This document shows positions 1 to 7,059 of a stretch of 18,230 nucleotides of DNA, in pieces. Origin of the DNA: SIG469 sp964384255 (lineage in GTDB: Bacteria > Bacillota > Clostridia > Oscillospirales > Oscillospiraceae). The stretch's first letter is position 1. Every line of letters starts with the position of its first letter. A program made the translations under genes and the position numbers. The notes beneath the pieces were generated by a model. The model worked only from the letters and a program-made list of their open reading frames with translations, searched no databases and was not told the origin of the DNA. The stretch is from contig CAYLKH010000045.1 in assembly GCA_964384255.1 (NCBI GenBank), positions 1 to 18,230 on the forward strand, in the 5' to 3' direction.

Positions 1-10
1 CTGACTTCCG

Positions 11-120
11 TAGTTTTGGCTTCGCCAAAACTATAACTGCCGAAGGCCGCAAAATTCCGTGTCAAAATAGTCCAACGGACTATTTTGACACGCTGTAGCG
101 CGTGCCTGTTGGCGCGCGCT
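11..120. repeat. Cluster of near-perfect hairpins (palindromic element)
   Basis: Four inverted repeats follow one another. Stem 11-20/24-33 (arm TAGTTTTGGC, loop TTC) is perfect. A small GCC-GAA-GGC hairpin lies at 39-47. Stem 58-73/77-92 is 16 bp and perfect, with loop AAC. Stem 97-106/111-120 is GC-rich (one G-T wobble, loop TGTT) and overlaps the stop codon (119-121) of the minus-strand gene that ends here. The last could act as a processing or termination structure for that gene, but no T-run follows. The sequence looks like an intergenic palindromic (REP/BIME-like) element rather than a single terminator; that assignment is inference. Confidence 0.7.
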
Positions 121-760
121 ATTTTCTGGTCAGGTCCCCGTCACGGGTGTCGGGGTCCTTTTCGAAATTTCTGAATATCATAATGTTGTCAAACTCAATG
201 GGGTCGCCGCCGTGGAGGCTTTGAATATCCATCCAGTAAACATTGTCTCCCAGAATTTCCCGGAGAAGCTCCATGCTGATGAGGCTGACGCAGGTTTCGT
301 TTTTTGTCCAGTCAAGGCAATAAACGCAAACCTCCGGGCTGAGCCGTATCCTGCTGCCCCTGACAGCGGGAGGAGCATCCAGCAGGCGATAGCTGTCGTA
401 GTATACCAGATGACCGCTTTCCAGCTGAGATTCCAGATCGGTGAATTCGATGCAGTCGTTGTGGATATTCAGCACCGAAGCGATGGTTTTGGGCGAGCCG
501 AAGCTGTATGCCGCTTTGGCGATGCCGCCCTTAACCGCTGAGGTAAGTTTTGTCAGAACTCCGTCCTGGTCCAGCGTCAGGGCAAAGCAGTATTCCCCGA
601 TCAGCGGGAAGCTGAAATGGGGGTCGAACTGCATTTGATAAACCTCTTCGCTTGCGTCAAAGGTGCGATATTCGCCCTCTTTGCCAAAGAGGAGCATTTT
701 CACCTGATATCCGGTTCTGGAATCAGGAGCATTGATAAATTGTTGAACAAAACCAAACAT
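119..760 (-). CDS. Unrecognised 213-residue protein, last gene of xpaC-telA-lemA-TPM operon
   Basis: I do not recognise a family. The ATG at 758-760 has a strong AGGAGG ribosome binding site at 766-771, so the start is well supported. The protein has no signal peptide or membrane segment and is probably cytoplasmic and rich in beta strands, with aromatic and acidic residues spread throughout. Visible segments include an N-terminal MFGFVQQFINAP, a central stretch around residues 75-95 (VKGGIAKAAYSFGSPK), and an acidic C-terminus ending in DGDLTRK. The gene begins 34 bases after the TPM-domain gene on the same strand, so it is very likely co-transcribed with the XpaC/TelA/LemA/TPM genes. Its stop codon lies inside the GC-rich hairpin at 97-120. 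Function is unknown; a role with the upstream envelope proteins is inferred only from position. Confidence 0.8.
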   Translation of the reverse strand: MFGFVQQFINAPDSRTGYQVKMLLFGKEGEYRTFDASEEVYQMQFDPHFSFPLIGEYCFALTLDQDGVLTKLTSAVKGGIAKAAYSFGSPKTIASVLNIHNDCIEFTDLESQLESGHLVYYDSYRLLDAPPAVRGSRIRLSPEVCVYCLDWTKNETCVSLISMELLREILGDNVYWMDIQSLHGGDPIEFDNIMIFRNFEKDPDTRDGDLTRK

Positions 761-794
761 TTTTTCCTCCTGTAGGGTAGGCCCTTAAAACGGC

Positions 795-1823
795 TTACTT
801 TCGTCCTGCGCCGCCCCCACGGCTTCCGCCGCCACCACCACCGCGACTTACTCCGCCACCGCCGCCGCGACTTATGCCACCGCCGCGACTTATGCCGCCG
901 CTTCGGAAGGAGCTTCCGCTGCTTCTGGGTGGGCTGCTTCTGTGGGGAGTGCTTCTGGGAGCGCTGCTTCTTGTGGGTCCGGCAAAGCCCCCTGGCTTAA
1001 CGCCGGGGTTTGGTCTGGGCGGGTCGACATGGTGAGGGGGCTCGTGATGCCGCTGATGCTCCCGGCGGGACCGCCTTGCGGCGTTTTTTGCGCTGGACAT
1101 GAAAAACAGCCAGGGCCAGGGATTGCTGCGTTCAGCCCGCCGACTTTTTTTGCCGAGCTGACTGATGAGCGCGATCAGTACAGCAAGCACAACAATGAAT
1201 TTTATAAATTGCCACATGGAAATATCGCTTTCATATTCGTAATGATCGTCATAATATGGTTCGTCTTCGTAAAGATAGTCGTAGTATTGATCGTCCACAT
1301 CTGCCGTTGAGCCGCTGGCGTTTGGGTCAATGCCATAATAGCTTCCGAACCAGTCAGCTATCTGGTCCACCGTGTTGACAGCCGCGTCATCATAATTGCC
1401 GGACAGAAAATCGTCCTCAAAGCTGGTGGAAAGGATCGTGTTCATCTTACCGGCGGTAAAGCTGTCTTCAATACCGGAGCCGCAGGACAACCAGTATTTG
1501 TCCTCTGCCACGACCATCAGCAGCAGGACACCGTTGTTCTCTTCGCTGCTGCCGATGCCCCACTGGTTAAACAGCTTGTACGAATATTCCTCGGCGTCAA
1601 GCTCGTTTAGAAAATCGATGGTAACGACGCATATCTGGCCGCCGCAGCTGCTGAATAATGAATCGTTCAGATCGACGATATGGTTTTCCGTTTTGTCGGA
1701 AAGGACATCGGCGTAATCGGCGACGTAAAACATGTCGGTCGGCTCCACCACGTCGGCAGAGGCCAGAGCGGTTATTGAAAACAGTAAGGAAAGCAGAATT
1801 ATAATTGATATTTTCTTTTTCAT
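795..1823 (-). CDS. TPM-domain (YgcG-like) membrane protein with Gly-rich tail
   Basis: The protein begins MKKKISIIILLS, a clear signal peptide or signal anchor ending near ALASA. A TPM domain (formerly called TPM_phosphatase) follows over roughly residues 30-165. It shows the family pattern: DYADVLS, QICVVTIDFL, LFNQWGIG, NNGVLLLM, CGSGIEDSFTAGKM. A transmembrane helix (about residues 205-225, FIKFIVVLAVLIALIS) is followed by a basic, Pro/Ser-rich region and a tail of repeated SRGGG units. The architecture matches the YgcG family, which is commonly encoded beside lemA, as here. I chose the ATG at 1821-1823 over a GTG at 1842-1844: the GTG would overlap lemA and put seven extra residues before the KKK of the signal sequence. 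No strong Shine-Dalgarno is visible; translational coupling to lemA, whose stop is 5 bases upstream, is likely. Biochemical role is not established. Confidence 0.87.
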   Translation of the reverse strand: MKKKISIIILLSLLFSITALASADVVEPTDMFYVADYADVLSDKTENHIVDLNDSLFSSCGGQICVVTIDFLNELDAEEYSYKLFNQWGIGSSEENNGVLLLMVVAEDKYWLSCGSGIEDSFTAGKMNTILSTSFEDDFLSGNYDDAAVNTVDQIADWFGSYYGIDPNASGSTADVDDQYYDYLYEDEPYYDDHYEYESDISMWQFIKFIVVLAVLIALISQLGKKSRRAERSNPWPWLFFMSSAKNAARRSRREHQRHHEPPHHVDPPRPNPGVKPGGFAGPTRSSAPRSTPHRSSPPRSSGSSFRSGGISRGGGISRGGGGGVSRGGGGGGSRGGGAGRK

Positions 1824-1827
1824 AATT

Positions 1828-2388
1828 TTAAGCAAACAGTTCACAATCTGACACCAGTGCCGGCCAGCGCAGAAGATTGGTCGGGAAGGTGCCGAGGATG
1901 TCGTTGTTGAATTCCAGAGCCAGCCGGTTATATCTGGCGGCTTCGTTGGTTATGGTATCGTTTCGGGAGCTTATGTTGGCATAAAGCTCCTGGCGGTATT
2001 GCTCGTCCTTTTCGCTCATTTTGCCTTCTGCTGCCATATAAAGCTCAAGAGCGGCGTCGGTCAGAGCCTGATTCAGCCGATAGCTTTCTGATGCGCCGCC
2101 CTTGCGGGATGCCAGGGCATCGCAGGCGGCGGACAGGTTATCTATCTCCGAATCAAGTCCCTCATAGCCTCTGGCGATTTTTATCAGGTTTCGGCTATAG
2201 TCGACCCGTTTTTCCATATCGCTGTTGATGCCTATGCCGCTGCCGTCGACTCCGGTTATAAGCATGGCTTCGATAGCCGAGCGCTTTGACGTCAGGCTCC
2301 TGTGGGCGCTGAAAATGGTCGAAAAGACTATTACCAGCACAAGCACCAGTATGGCACCGGAACGCTTTTTCAGTAAATTCTTCAACAT
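1828..2388 (-). CDS. LemA family protein
   Basis: A 186-residue protein, the usual LemA length. An N-terminal membrane helix (about residues 11-29, SGAILVLVLVIVFSTIF) is followed by a helical region and the conserved LemA C-terminal signature: ARYNRLALEFNN, then GTFPTNLLRW and CELFA. Typical LemA proteins have the same YN...YN...FP...L pattern near the C-terminus. In bacteria LemA genes often neighbour TPM-domain genes, and that is the arrangement here. The ATG (2386-2388) has a strong AAAGGAG ribosome binding site at 2393-2399. That site is preceded by a four-unit heptad repeat (2404-2431). The family is linked to the cell envelope, but its molecular function is not known. LemA is rather divergent here, so the call rests mostly on the C-terminal motif, length, anchor and neighbours. 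Confidence 0.8.
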   Translation of the reverse strand: MLKNLLKKRSGAILVLVLVIVFSTIFSAHRSLTSKRSAIEAMLITGVDGSGIGINSDMEKRVDYSRNLIKIARGYEGLDSEIDNLSAACDALASRKGGASESYRLNQALTDAALELYMAAEGKMSEKDEQYRQELYANISSRNDTITNEAARYNRLALEFNNDILGTFPTNLLRWPALVSDCELFA

Positions 2389-2403
2389 TTTGCTCCTTTC
2401 GGA

Positions 2404-2431
2404 AGGTCAGGTAACAGGGGTCAGGGTAAGG
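2404..2431 (-). repeat. Four-unit degenerate heptad repeat in lemA leader
   Basis: Read in the lemA direction the 28 bases divide into four seven-base units, including CTGACCC and CTGACCT. The array ends 4 bases before the lemA Shine-Dalgarno sequence. The last unit contributes a CCTT that could pair with the AAGG of the ribosome binding site across a four-base loop. A separate short hairpin, TGACCC-GCT-GGGTCA, lies at 2442-2456. Similar seven-base periodicity occurs at 9558-9585 and 13051-13085. Confidence 0.6.
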
Positions 2432-2496
2432 TGCGGCGATCTGACCCGCTGGGTCATGCATAAGGCCGCGCCATGGGCATTACAGCTGACTGCTGA

Positions 2497-3609
2497 TTAT
2501 CCATTAATGCTCAGCAGCTTCTGCTTAAGCTCGCCTTCGATGCGGCCCAGCTCTGCTTCGGCCTCCCGGCGCTTTTGAGCGCCGTCCTTTTGTATCTGCA
2601 AAACCTCGTCCAGGGTGGAAATAAGGCTCTGGTTGGTGTGTTGCAGGGTTTCGATATCTACAATAGACCGTTCGGATTCCTTCGCGGCTTCGACGGTCCC
2701 CAGCTTAAGGGCATCGGCATTTTTCTTCAAAAGCTGATTTGTCAGGTCGGTGACCTCCCGCTGAGCCTCAAGAGCCTGGCGGGAATGCTCCATCCCAAGC
2801 GCCAGCACCATCTGGCTTTTCCAAAGGGGGATGGTGTTGTTAAGGGACGACTGTATCTTTTCGACCAGCATACTGTCGTTGTTCTGGATCAGTCTTATCT
2901 GGGGACCCATCTGGACGGATATCATCCGGGTAAGCTCCAGATCGTGGAGCTTTTTTTCAAACCGCAGGCACTGGTTTGAATAATCGTTAGCCGCCTGAGC
3001 GTCTTCTGCCAGACCGGTGGACTGGGCCTTTTGCTGCATCTGGACGAGGGTGGTGGACCGCTCCCGTTCAAGGGTCTGCTTGCCGGCAAGAATATACATG
3101 GAAAGCTGCTTGAAATAATCGAGATTTTTGTCATATAACTGGTCCAGTATGGCGATATCCTTAAGCAGCACCACCTGATGGTCCTCAAGCTGCTGAGAAA
3201 TGCGGTCGACATTGGCTTCGACCTTTCCGTATTTTGCTTTCATGGCTTCGATACGGCGGTTGCCCTTTTGGAAAATGCCCAAAAGGCCCTTGCGTTCTTC
3301 TTCGGCATCGAAGGATTTCAGCTCGACCACAAGGCCGGATATCATATCGCCGATCTCGCCCATGTCCTTTGTTTTGACGCTTTCCAGCGCTCCCGAGGAA
3401 AAGTCGGCAATGTTCTTTTGGGCGCCGGCGCCGTATTGGAGTATCATGGTGCTGTCGGTCAGGTCGATCTTCTGGGAGAAGCTGTCCACCGCGGCCTGCT
3501 CTTCGGCGGTCAGGGGAGTCTGCTCTATAACTGTCGGTGGGGCCTGAGTTTCCGGTTCGGGTGCAGTCTGGCCGCCAAAGGGATCGAGAGTTAATCCAAA
3601 ATCGTTCAT
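2497..3609 (-). CDS. TelA / toxic-anion-resistance family protein
   Basis: A 370-residue soluble, mostly helical protein that matches the TelA (KlaA/YaaN) family. The Pro-rich N-terminus (about 1-35) is followed by the family core. Characteristic stretches are IADFSSGALESVKTKDMGEI, the segment around LLGIFQKGNRRIEAMKAKYG, the helical block LLKDIAILDQLYDKNLDYF, and NNDSMLVEKIQSSLNNTIPLWKSQM. The last is the best-conserved TelA region. The family is named for tellurite resistance on plasmids, but chromosomal members are often adjacent to xpaC (as in Bacillus subtilis xpaC-yaaN) and probably serve an envelope-stress role. The start at 3607-3609 follows the xpaC stop by 2 bases and uses an AAAGGA site inside the end of xpaC, so the two are tightly coupled. 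The next gene is 108 bases downstream. Confidence 0.9.
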   Translation of the reverse strand: MNDFGLTLDPFGGQTAPEPETQAPPTVIEQTPLTAEEQAAVDSFSQKIDLTDSTMILQYGAGAQKNIADFSSGALESVKTKDMGEIGDMISGLVVELKSFDAEEERKGLLGIFQKGNRRIEAMKAKYGKVEANVDRISQQLEDHQVVLLKDIAILDQLYDKNLDYFKQLSMYILAGKQTLERERSTTLVQMQQKAQSTGLAEDAQAANDYSNQCLRFEKKLHDLELTRMISVQMGPQIRLIQNNDSMLVEKIQSSLNNTIPLWKSQMVLALGMEHSRQALEAQREVTDLTNQLLKKNADALKLGTVEAAKESERSIVDIETLQHTNQSLISTLDEVLQIQKDGAQKRREAEAELGRIEGELKQKLLSING

Positions 3610-3611
3610 GG

Positions 3612-4271
3612 TTATTTTCCTTTCGTTATTGGGTCGTCTTCTGAACTGATGCCGTCTTTTGCCATCATTGTTTCGAGGACCTTTATTTCGGCGCTTACGT
3701 CCATGGCTTCGGCGGCAAAGAGGCTGTCCAGCCGCTTGCGATAAGCCGAAACAACGGTTTCCATTACGTCTTCGATCTTCTTTTTCGTCGCGTCGATGTT
3801 TTCGCCTGCCTGACCCTGACGGACAAGACGGTCATAGCTGGTCAGCAGCTTGATGGTGGTGGGGAGATAGTAGTTCATAAATGTCCTTATCTCACCGAGC
3901 TTTTTGGGGTCTTCCCTGACCGCGTCAAAAATCTTTGCGCTAAGGCGCTCAAGCTCGTTTATCTGGCCGCTGATGACGGGGTCTTCGATAGAGTCGTTCA
4001 GGCTGCGCATGGACTGGATGGCGGCCTTGCCGTCGGCGATCATTCTGTCAAGCTCCGGGTTGCCGGTGGTTTCGGGTTCCGGCGGGGGAGCCTGGACCTT
4101 GACCATCTTTCCGGGGAAAAGCCGTTTCATAAGGGCAAACACCCCAACAGTCACGACGGTACATATTATAAAGTGCCACAGCCTGTACAGCGGAAAGACC
4201 ATAGCATAGACCAGCCATGCTGCCGCCGCCGAATATATGGGTATGACCGATGGGACTCGCTTTTCTTTCAT
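3612..4271 (-). CDS. XpaC-like (5-bromo-4-chloroindolyl phosphate hydrolysis) membrane protein
   Basis: A 219-residue protein with two closely spaced N-terminal membrane helices (about residues 9-28 and 32-50). A Pro-rich linker (QAPPPEPETTGNPELD) leads into a helical cytoplasmic domain. The stretches around ERLSAKIFDAVREDPKKL and TFMNYYLPTTIKLLTSYDRL are typical of the XpaC family, in particular the ...NYYLPTTIKLL..Y motif. XpaC was named from a substrate-hydrolysis phenotype, but no catalytic residues are evident and enzymatic activity is doubtful. It is first in a five-gene minus-strand operon and directly precedes the telA-like gene, its usual partner. The ATG at 4269-4271 is preceded by AAAGGAT and by an excellent promoter at 4310-4338. 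Confidence 0.88.
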   Translation of the reverse strand: MKEKRVPSVIPIYSAAAAWLVYAMVFPLYRLWHFIICTVVTVGVFALMKRLFPGKMVKVQAPPPEPETTGNPELDRMIADGKAAIQSMRSLNDSIEDPVISGQINELERLSAKIFDAVREDPKKLGEIRTFMNYYLPTTIKLLTSYDRLVRQGQAGENIDATKKKIEDVMETVVSAYRKRLDSLFAAEAMDVSAEIKVLETMMAKDGISSEDDPITKGK

Positions 4272-4309
4272 ATTATCATCCTTTGCCGGGGTAAATTTAA
4301 TTCACGGTT

Positions 4310-4338
4310 ATTGTACAACAAAAGTTCCCCGTTGTCAA
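4310..4338 (-). promoter_or_regulatory. Sigma-A-type promoter of the xpaC operon
   Basis: On the minus strand TTGACA (4333-4338) and TACAAT (4310-4315) are separated by exactly 17 bases, near-consensus for the housekeeping sigma factor. It lies about 40 bases ahead of the xpaC start and is the only strong promoter seen for the five minus-strand genes. The remaining intergenic DNA between this promoter and the lexA SOS box (4339-4534) is AT-rich, and I see no other convincing structure in it. Confidence 0.85.
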
Positions 4339-4534
4339 TTGATTACCATACTGATTTTATTACTATCGAAAATCTGTGTCAATAGATTATGAAAAATTAG
4401 CACAAATAGCTATATTACCGTGATATGATTTCTGCCGGAATTATTTGCAGCTTGCGGCGCTCTCAAACTCGTAATTGACCGACAGGCACTCTAATTGTCG
4501 TTTTCTCTGTACCGGTTGTTACCCTCAATTTTTC

Positions 4535-4548
4535 CGAACAAACGTTTG
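4535..4548. promoter_or_regulatory. SOS box (LexA operator)
   Basis: CGAACAAACGTTTG matches the Gram-positive LexA operator pattern CGAAC-N4-GTTYG. It overlaps the likely -35 hexamer of lexA (4546-4551), so LexA bound here would block its own promoter. It is over 190 bases from the divergent xpaC promoter, so SOS control of that operon from this site is not obvious. Confidence 0.88.
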
Positions 4549-4574
4549 CTTTTTGCGACAGATTGTGTTATACT
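4546..4574 (+). promoter_or_regulatory. lexA promoter
   Basis: A weak -35 TTGCTT (4546-4551) lies 17 bases from a good -10 TATACT (4569-4574). The leader is about 53 bases long, with ribosome binding site AGGTGAG just before the ATG at 4634. The overlap of the -35 with the SOS box supports this choice. Confidence 0.75.
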
Positions 4575-4633
4575 GTTGTTGCCACTGCATAAGTGGTTCC
4601 TGATCGTATTTGTAATTGCCTTGAGGTGAGCAT

Positions 4634-5215
4634 ATGAAGCCCTTGACCAGTAAACAAAGAGCGGTTTATGACTGCATCGTTAAAAATATTGAAGATAATG
4701 GTTTCCCACCCACTGTTCGCGAGATATGCGCCCAGCTGGGTATGAGTTCTCCGTCCACTGCGCAGCTTCATATCAACACCCTTGAAAAGCATGGACTCAT
4801 TACCCGCGACGGTTCCAAAAACCGGGCAATCCGCCTTGTTGAAAAACCCAATCGAGGTATCCCACTGGTTGGTACCGTCACTGCCGGTGTTCCTATTCTT
4901 GCGGTGGAACAGCTTGAAGGATATCTGCCTTACGAAATGCCTGACGATGGTGATTATTTTGCGCTGCGTGTCAGGGGCGATTCCATGATAAACGCCGGGA
5001 TCCTCGACGGCGACAAAGTCGTGGTCCGTCAGCAGCCTTCTGCTGACAGCGGAACTATCGTTGTTGCCATGATAGAAGACGAAGCCACTGTCAAACGCTT
5101 CAAGATTATCGATGGCCATCCCTGGCTGTTGCCCGAGAACGAGGCTTATGACCCAATCGACGCAGTTCGTGCTGTTATTTTGGGAAAAGTAAAAATGGTG
5201 CTTCGAGAAATGTGA
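4634..5215 (+). CDS. lexA: LexA repressor (SOS regulator)
   Basis: A 193-residue protein with all the elements of a functional LexA. The N-terminal winged helix-turn-helix (about 1-68) contains TVREICAQLGMSSPSTAQLH. The self-cleavage site is Ala84-Gly85 within VTAGVP. The catalytic serine is Ser117 in RGDSM and the lysine is Lys154 in EATVKR. The C-terminal S24 peptidase-like domain covers about 75-193. RecA filaments on single-stranded DNA stimulate autocleavage, which derepresses DNA-repair genes. The start is supported by AGGTGAG 4-5 bases upstream, and an SOS box sits in its promoter, indicating autoregulation. It is a single-gene unit ended by the palindrome at 5222-5253, upstream of the parAB operon. 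Confidence 0.97.
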   Translation: MKPLTSKQRAVYDCIVKNIEDNGFPPTVREICAQLGMSSPSTAQLHINTLEKHGLITRDGSKNRAIRLVEKPNRGIPLVGTVTAGVPILAVEQLEGYLPYEMPDDGDYFALRVRGDSMINAGILDGDKVVVRQQPSADSGTIVVAMIEDEATVKRFKIIDGHPWLLPENEAYDPIDAVRAVILGKVKMVLREM

Positions 5216-5221
5216 CCTCAA

Positions 5222-5264
5222 CTGCCCATTGTTTCACGTGAAACAATGGGCAGCAGCTTTTTAC
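5222..5264 (+). terminator. lexA terminator: 32-bp perfect palindrome containing parS
   Basis: Bases 5222-5253 form a perfect inverted repeat of two 16-base arms with outer sequence CTGCCCATT. It is followed by CAGC and a short T-run (5258-5262). It lies 7 bases after the lexA stop and is compatible with an intrinsic terminator. The central 16 bases are a consensus parS site, so the same DNA may serve both roles. Confidence 0.65.
5230..5245. other. parS: parS centromere site 1
   Basis: TGTTTCACGTGAAACA matches the chromosomal parS consensus bound by ParB/Spo0J across bacteria. It lies about 195 bases upstream of parA, the common location for parS. ParB nucleates here and spreads by CTP-dependent sliding. 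In RNA the flanking arms extend it to a 16-bp stem that may terminate lexA transcription. Confidence 0.95.
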
Positions 5265-5317
5265 CAACCGTTCCTAAATGAGAGTAAGAGCAATGCGGGC
5301 CATAAAAAATTGACCGC

Positions 5318-5341
5318 CAGATGTTTCACGTGAAACATCTG
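5318..5341. other. parS: parS centromere site 2
   Basis: A second perfect TGTTTCACGTGAAACA (5322-5337) is embedded in a 24-bp perfect palindrome that adds CAGA/TCTG. It is 92 bases from site 1 and just upstream of the parA promoter. Two identical sites this close suggest a strong ParB-loading zone, and ParB bound here could repress parAB. Confidence 0.95.
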
Positions 5342-5362
5342 AGATAAATGTTGACAAAACCG

Positions 5363-5390
5363 TTGCAATCCAAGACCGCTGTGTTATAAT
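5363..5390 (+). promoter_or_regulatory. parA operon promoter
   Basis: A perfect TATAAT at 5385-5390 is preceded at 16 bases by TTGCAA (5363-5368). A consensus TTGACA at 5351-5356 is 28 bases from the -10, too far to be its partner. The second parS ends 21 bases before the -35. Confidence 0.7.
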
Positions 5391-5425
5391 GATAAGCAAA
5401 GAATAAAGAGAAAGAGGGTGTGCCT

Positions 5426-6193
5426 TTGGCAAAGGTCATAACAATAGCAAACCAGAAGGGCGGCGTCGGCAAAACCACCACCGCCGTTAACCTGACCGCA
5501 GCCATGACGCTGGAGGGTCAGCGGGTATTGCTTTGCGATTTCGACCCCCAAGCAAACGCGACCTCGGCCATGGGGGCCAGCAAAGACAGCCGCCCAAACA
5601 TATACGACGTGGTGATAGACGGAGTTGAGCCGGAAAAGGCTGTTGTCAAAACCAGATATGGCCATGTTCTCCCGTCGAACAAATCGCTTTCCGGAGCGGG
5701 GATAGAAATGGTCGGGCTGGAAGGCAGGGAACGGCTGCTGAAAAACGCCGTGGAAAAGCTTTCGCCCCAGTATGATTATATATTTATCGACTGCCCGCCG
5801 TCGCTGGAGATGCTTACACTGAACGGGATATGCGCAGCTGACAGTATTCTTATCCCGGTACAGTGCGAATATTTTGCTCTTGAAGGGCTGAGCGATCTGA
5901 TGTCCACCTTGAGAATGGTCAAAAAGGCGTTCAACCCGACTATTGAGATCGAAGGCGTTGTGCTGACCATGTTCGACGGCCGGACAAACCTTTCCATGCA
6001 GGTGGCCGAGGAAGTAAAACGATATTTCTCAGGAAAGGTGTATTCAACTGTGATACCGCGGAACGTAAGGCTCAGCGAGGCTCCCAGCCACGGGAAACCG
6101 GTTACGGCCTACGACCGGGTATGCAAGGGCAGCGAAGCATATATCAGGCTTGCCCAGGAAATAATCAAACGAAACGGGAAAGGCAGGTCTTAA
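5426..6193 (+). CDS. parA: ParA/Soj chromosome-partitioning ATPase
   Basis: A 255-residue deviant-Walker ATPase of the Soj/ParA type. The P-loop is KGGVGKTT (about residues 11-18), with the signature lysine that contacts the partner monomer. CDFDPQANATSAMG is the Walker A-prime region and YIFIDCPPSLEML the Walker B. EYFALEGLSDLM follows later, as is usual for Soj. ATP-bound dimers bind DNA nonspecifically, and ParB at parS stimulates hydrolysis, moving origins and regulating replication initiation. I chose the TTG at 5426 (product MAKVITIANQKGG, the standard ParA N-terminus). It has GAGGGTG five bases upstream, whereas the GTG at 5420 overlaps that Shine-Dalgarno sequence. The stop TAA is immediately followed by parB. 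Two parS sites lie upstream. Confidence 0.96.
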   Translation: MAKVITIANQKGGVGKTTTAVNLTAAMTLEGQRVLLCDFDPQANATSAMGASKDSRPNIYDVVIDGVEPEKAVVKTRYGHVLPSNKSLSGAGIEMVGLEGRERLLKNAVEKLSPQYDYIFIDCPPSLEMLTLNGICAADSILIPVQCEYFALEGLSDLMSTLRMVKKAFNPTIEIEGVVLTMFDGRTNLSMQVAEEVKRYFSGKVYSTVIPRNVRLSEAPSHGKPVTAYDRVCKGSEAYIRLAQEIIKRNGKGRS

Positions 6194-7057
6194 ATGGAAA
6201 AACAGAAAGGACTTGGCCGGGGACTGGGGGCAATGTTTGGCGAAGCGGCGCTGATGGACAACGAAAGCACCAGCCTTATGATCCCTATGGCCAGGGTCGA
6301 GCCAAATGCTGACCAGCCGAGAAAAAACTTTGGCTCTATCGACGAGCTGGCAGAAAGCATAAAGCGCTATGGAATTATCCAGCCCCTTACCGTAAGACGC
6401 CTGAGCAACGGCCAATACCAGATAATCGCCGGTGAGCGCCGCTGGCGGGCAGCCAGAGAAGCCGGACTTACAGAGGTGCCAGCCGTGGTCATCGAGGCCG
6501 ACGACCTTAAGGCAGCCGAGCTGGCTCTGGTAGAAAATCTCCAGAGGGAAGACCTGGACCCCATGGAAGAAGCCGAGGGCTTCAAAACGCTGATGGATAC
6601 CTTTGGGCTGAGTCAGGAGGAAGCGGCATCAAGGGTGGGCCGGAGCCGCCCCGCAGTGGCTAACGCGCTGCGGCTTCTGAGCCTGCCGGACGAGATCAAA
6701 AGCCTGATATCTCAGGGAAAGCTGTCCGCCGGACATGGCCGGACGCTGCTGAGCCTGAATTATATGGTGGATATGGTCGCAGTGGCCCAAAAGATCATAG
6801 CCGACCAGCTTTCGGTCCGGCAGACCGAAGCCCTCTGCAAACGGCTCAACAGCCAGCAGGAGGAAAAACCACAAAAGAAAAACGAAATAGACTATGGCGC
6901 ACTGGCAGCCGAAGAACTGGCAGGGAAGCTCGGCCGGAAGGTCACCATCACCACGGGCCGGAGAAAAGGGACGATCACTCTGGAATATTACGGCAACGAC
7001 GACTTGCAGCGACTGCTGGATCAGCTGGAAAGCCTTGCCCTAAAAGGGGCGGAGTAA
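6194..7057 (+). CDS. parB: ParB/Spo0J centromere-binding CTPase
   Basis: A 287-residue protein with the complete Spo0J layout. The N-terminal LGRGLGAMF motif stimulates ParA. The CTP-binding/hydrolysis domain shows the boxes QPRKNF (about 41-46), GERRWRA (80-86) and ENLQRE (114-119). A helix-turn-helix (about 139-160, LSQEEAASRVGRSRPAVANA) recognises parS. A linker with QEEKPQKK leads to a C-terminal dimerisation domain (about 240-285). ParB loads at parS, clamps DNA and recruits SMC and ParA. Its ATG directly abuts the parA stop, with a purine-rich site within the end of parA, so the two are translationally coupled. The two parS sites upstream of parA are its probable targets. Confidence 0.96.
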   Translation: MEKQKGLGRGLGAMFGEAALMDNESTSLMIPMARVEPNADQPRKNFGSIDELAESIKRYGIIQPLTVRRLSNGQYQIIAGERRWRAAREAGLTEVPAVVIEADDLKAAELALVENLQREDLDPMEEAEGFKTLMDTFGLSQEEAASRVGRSRPAVANALRLLSLPDEIKSLISQGKLSAGHGRTLLSLNYMVDMVAVAQKIIADQLSVRQTEALCKRLNSQQEEKPQKKNEIDYGALAAEELAGKLGRKVTITTGRRKGTITLEYYGNDDLQRLLDQLESLALKGAE

Positions 7058-7059
7058 AA

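Noticed and set aside
1821..1844. GTG start at 1844 for the TPM-domain gene
   Set aside because: It overlaps lemA and puts extra residues ahead of the signal sequence; the ATG at 1823 gives the normal MKKK start.
4553..4574. TTGCGA as -35 of lexA
   Set aside because: Only 10 bases from the -10 TATACT; TTGCTT at 4546 is at 17 bases and overlaps the SOS box.
5351..5390. TTGACA at 5351 as -35 of parA
   Set aside because: It is 28 bases from TATAAT; TTGCAA at 5363 has workable 16-base spacing.
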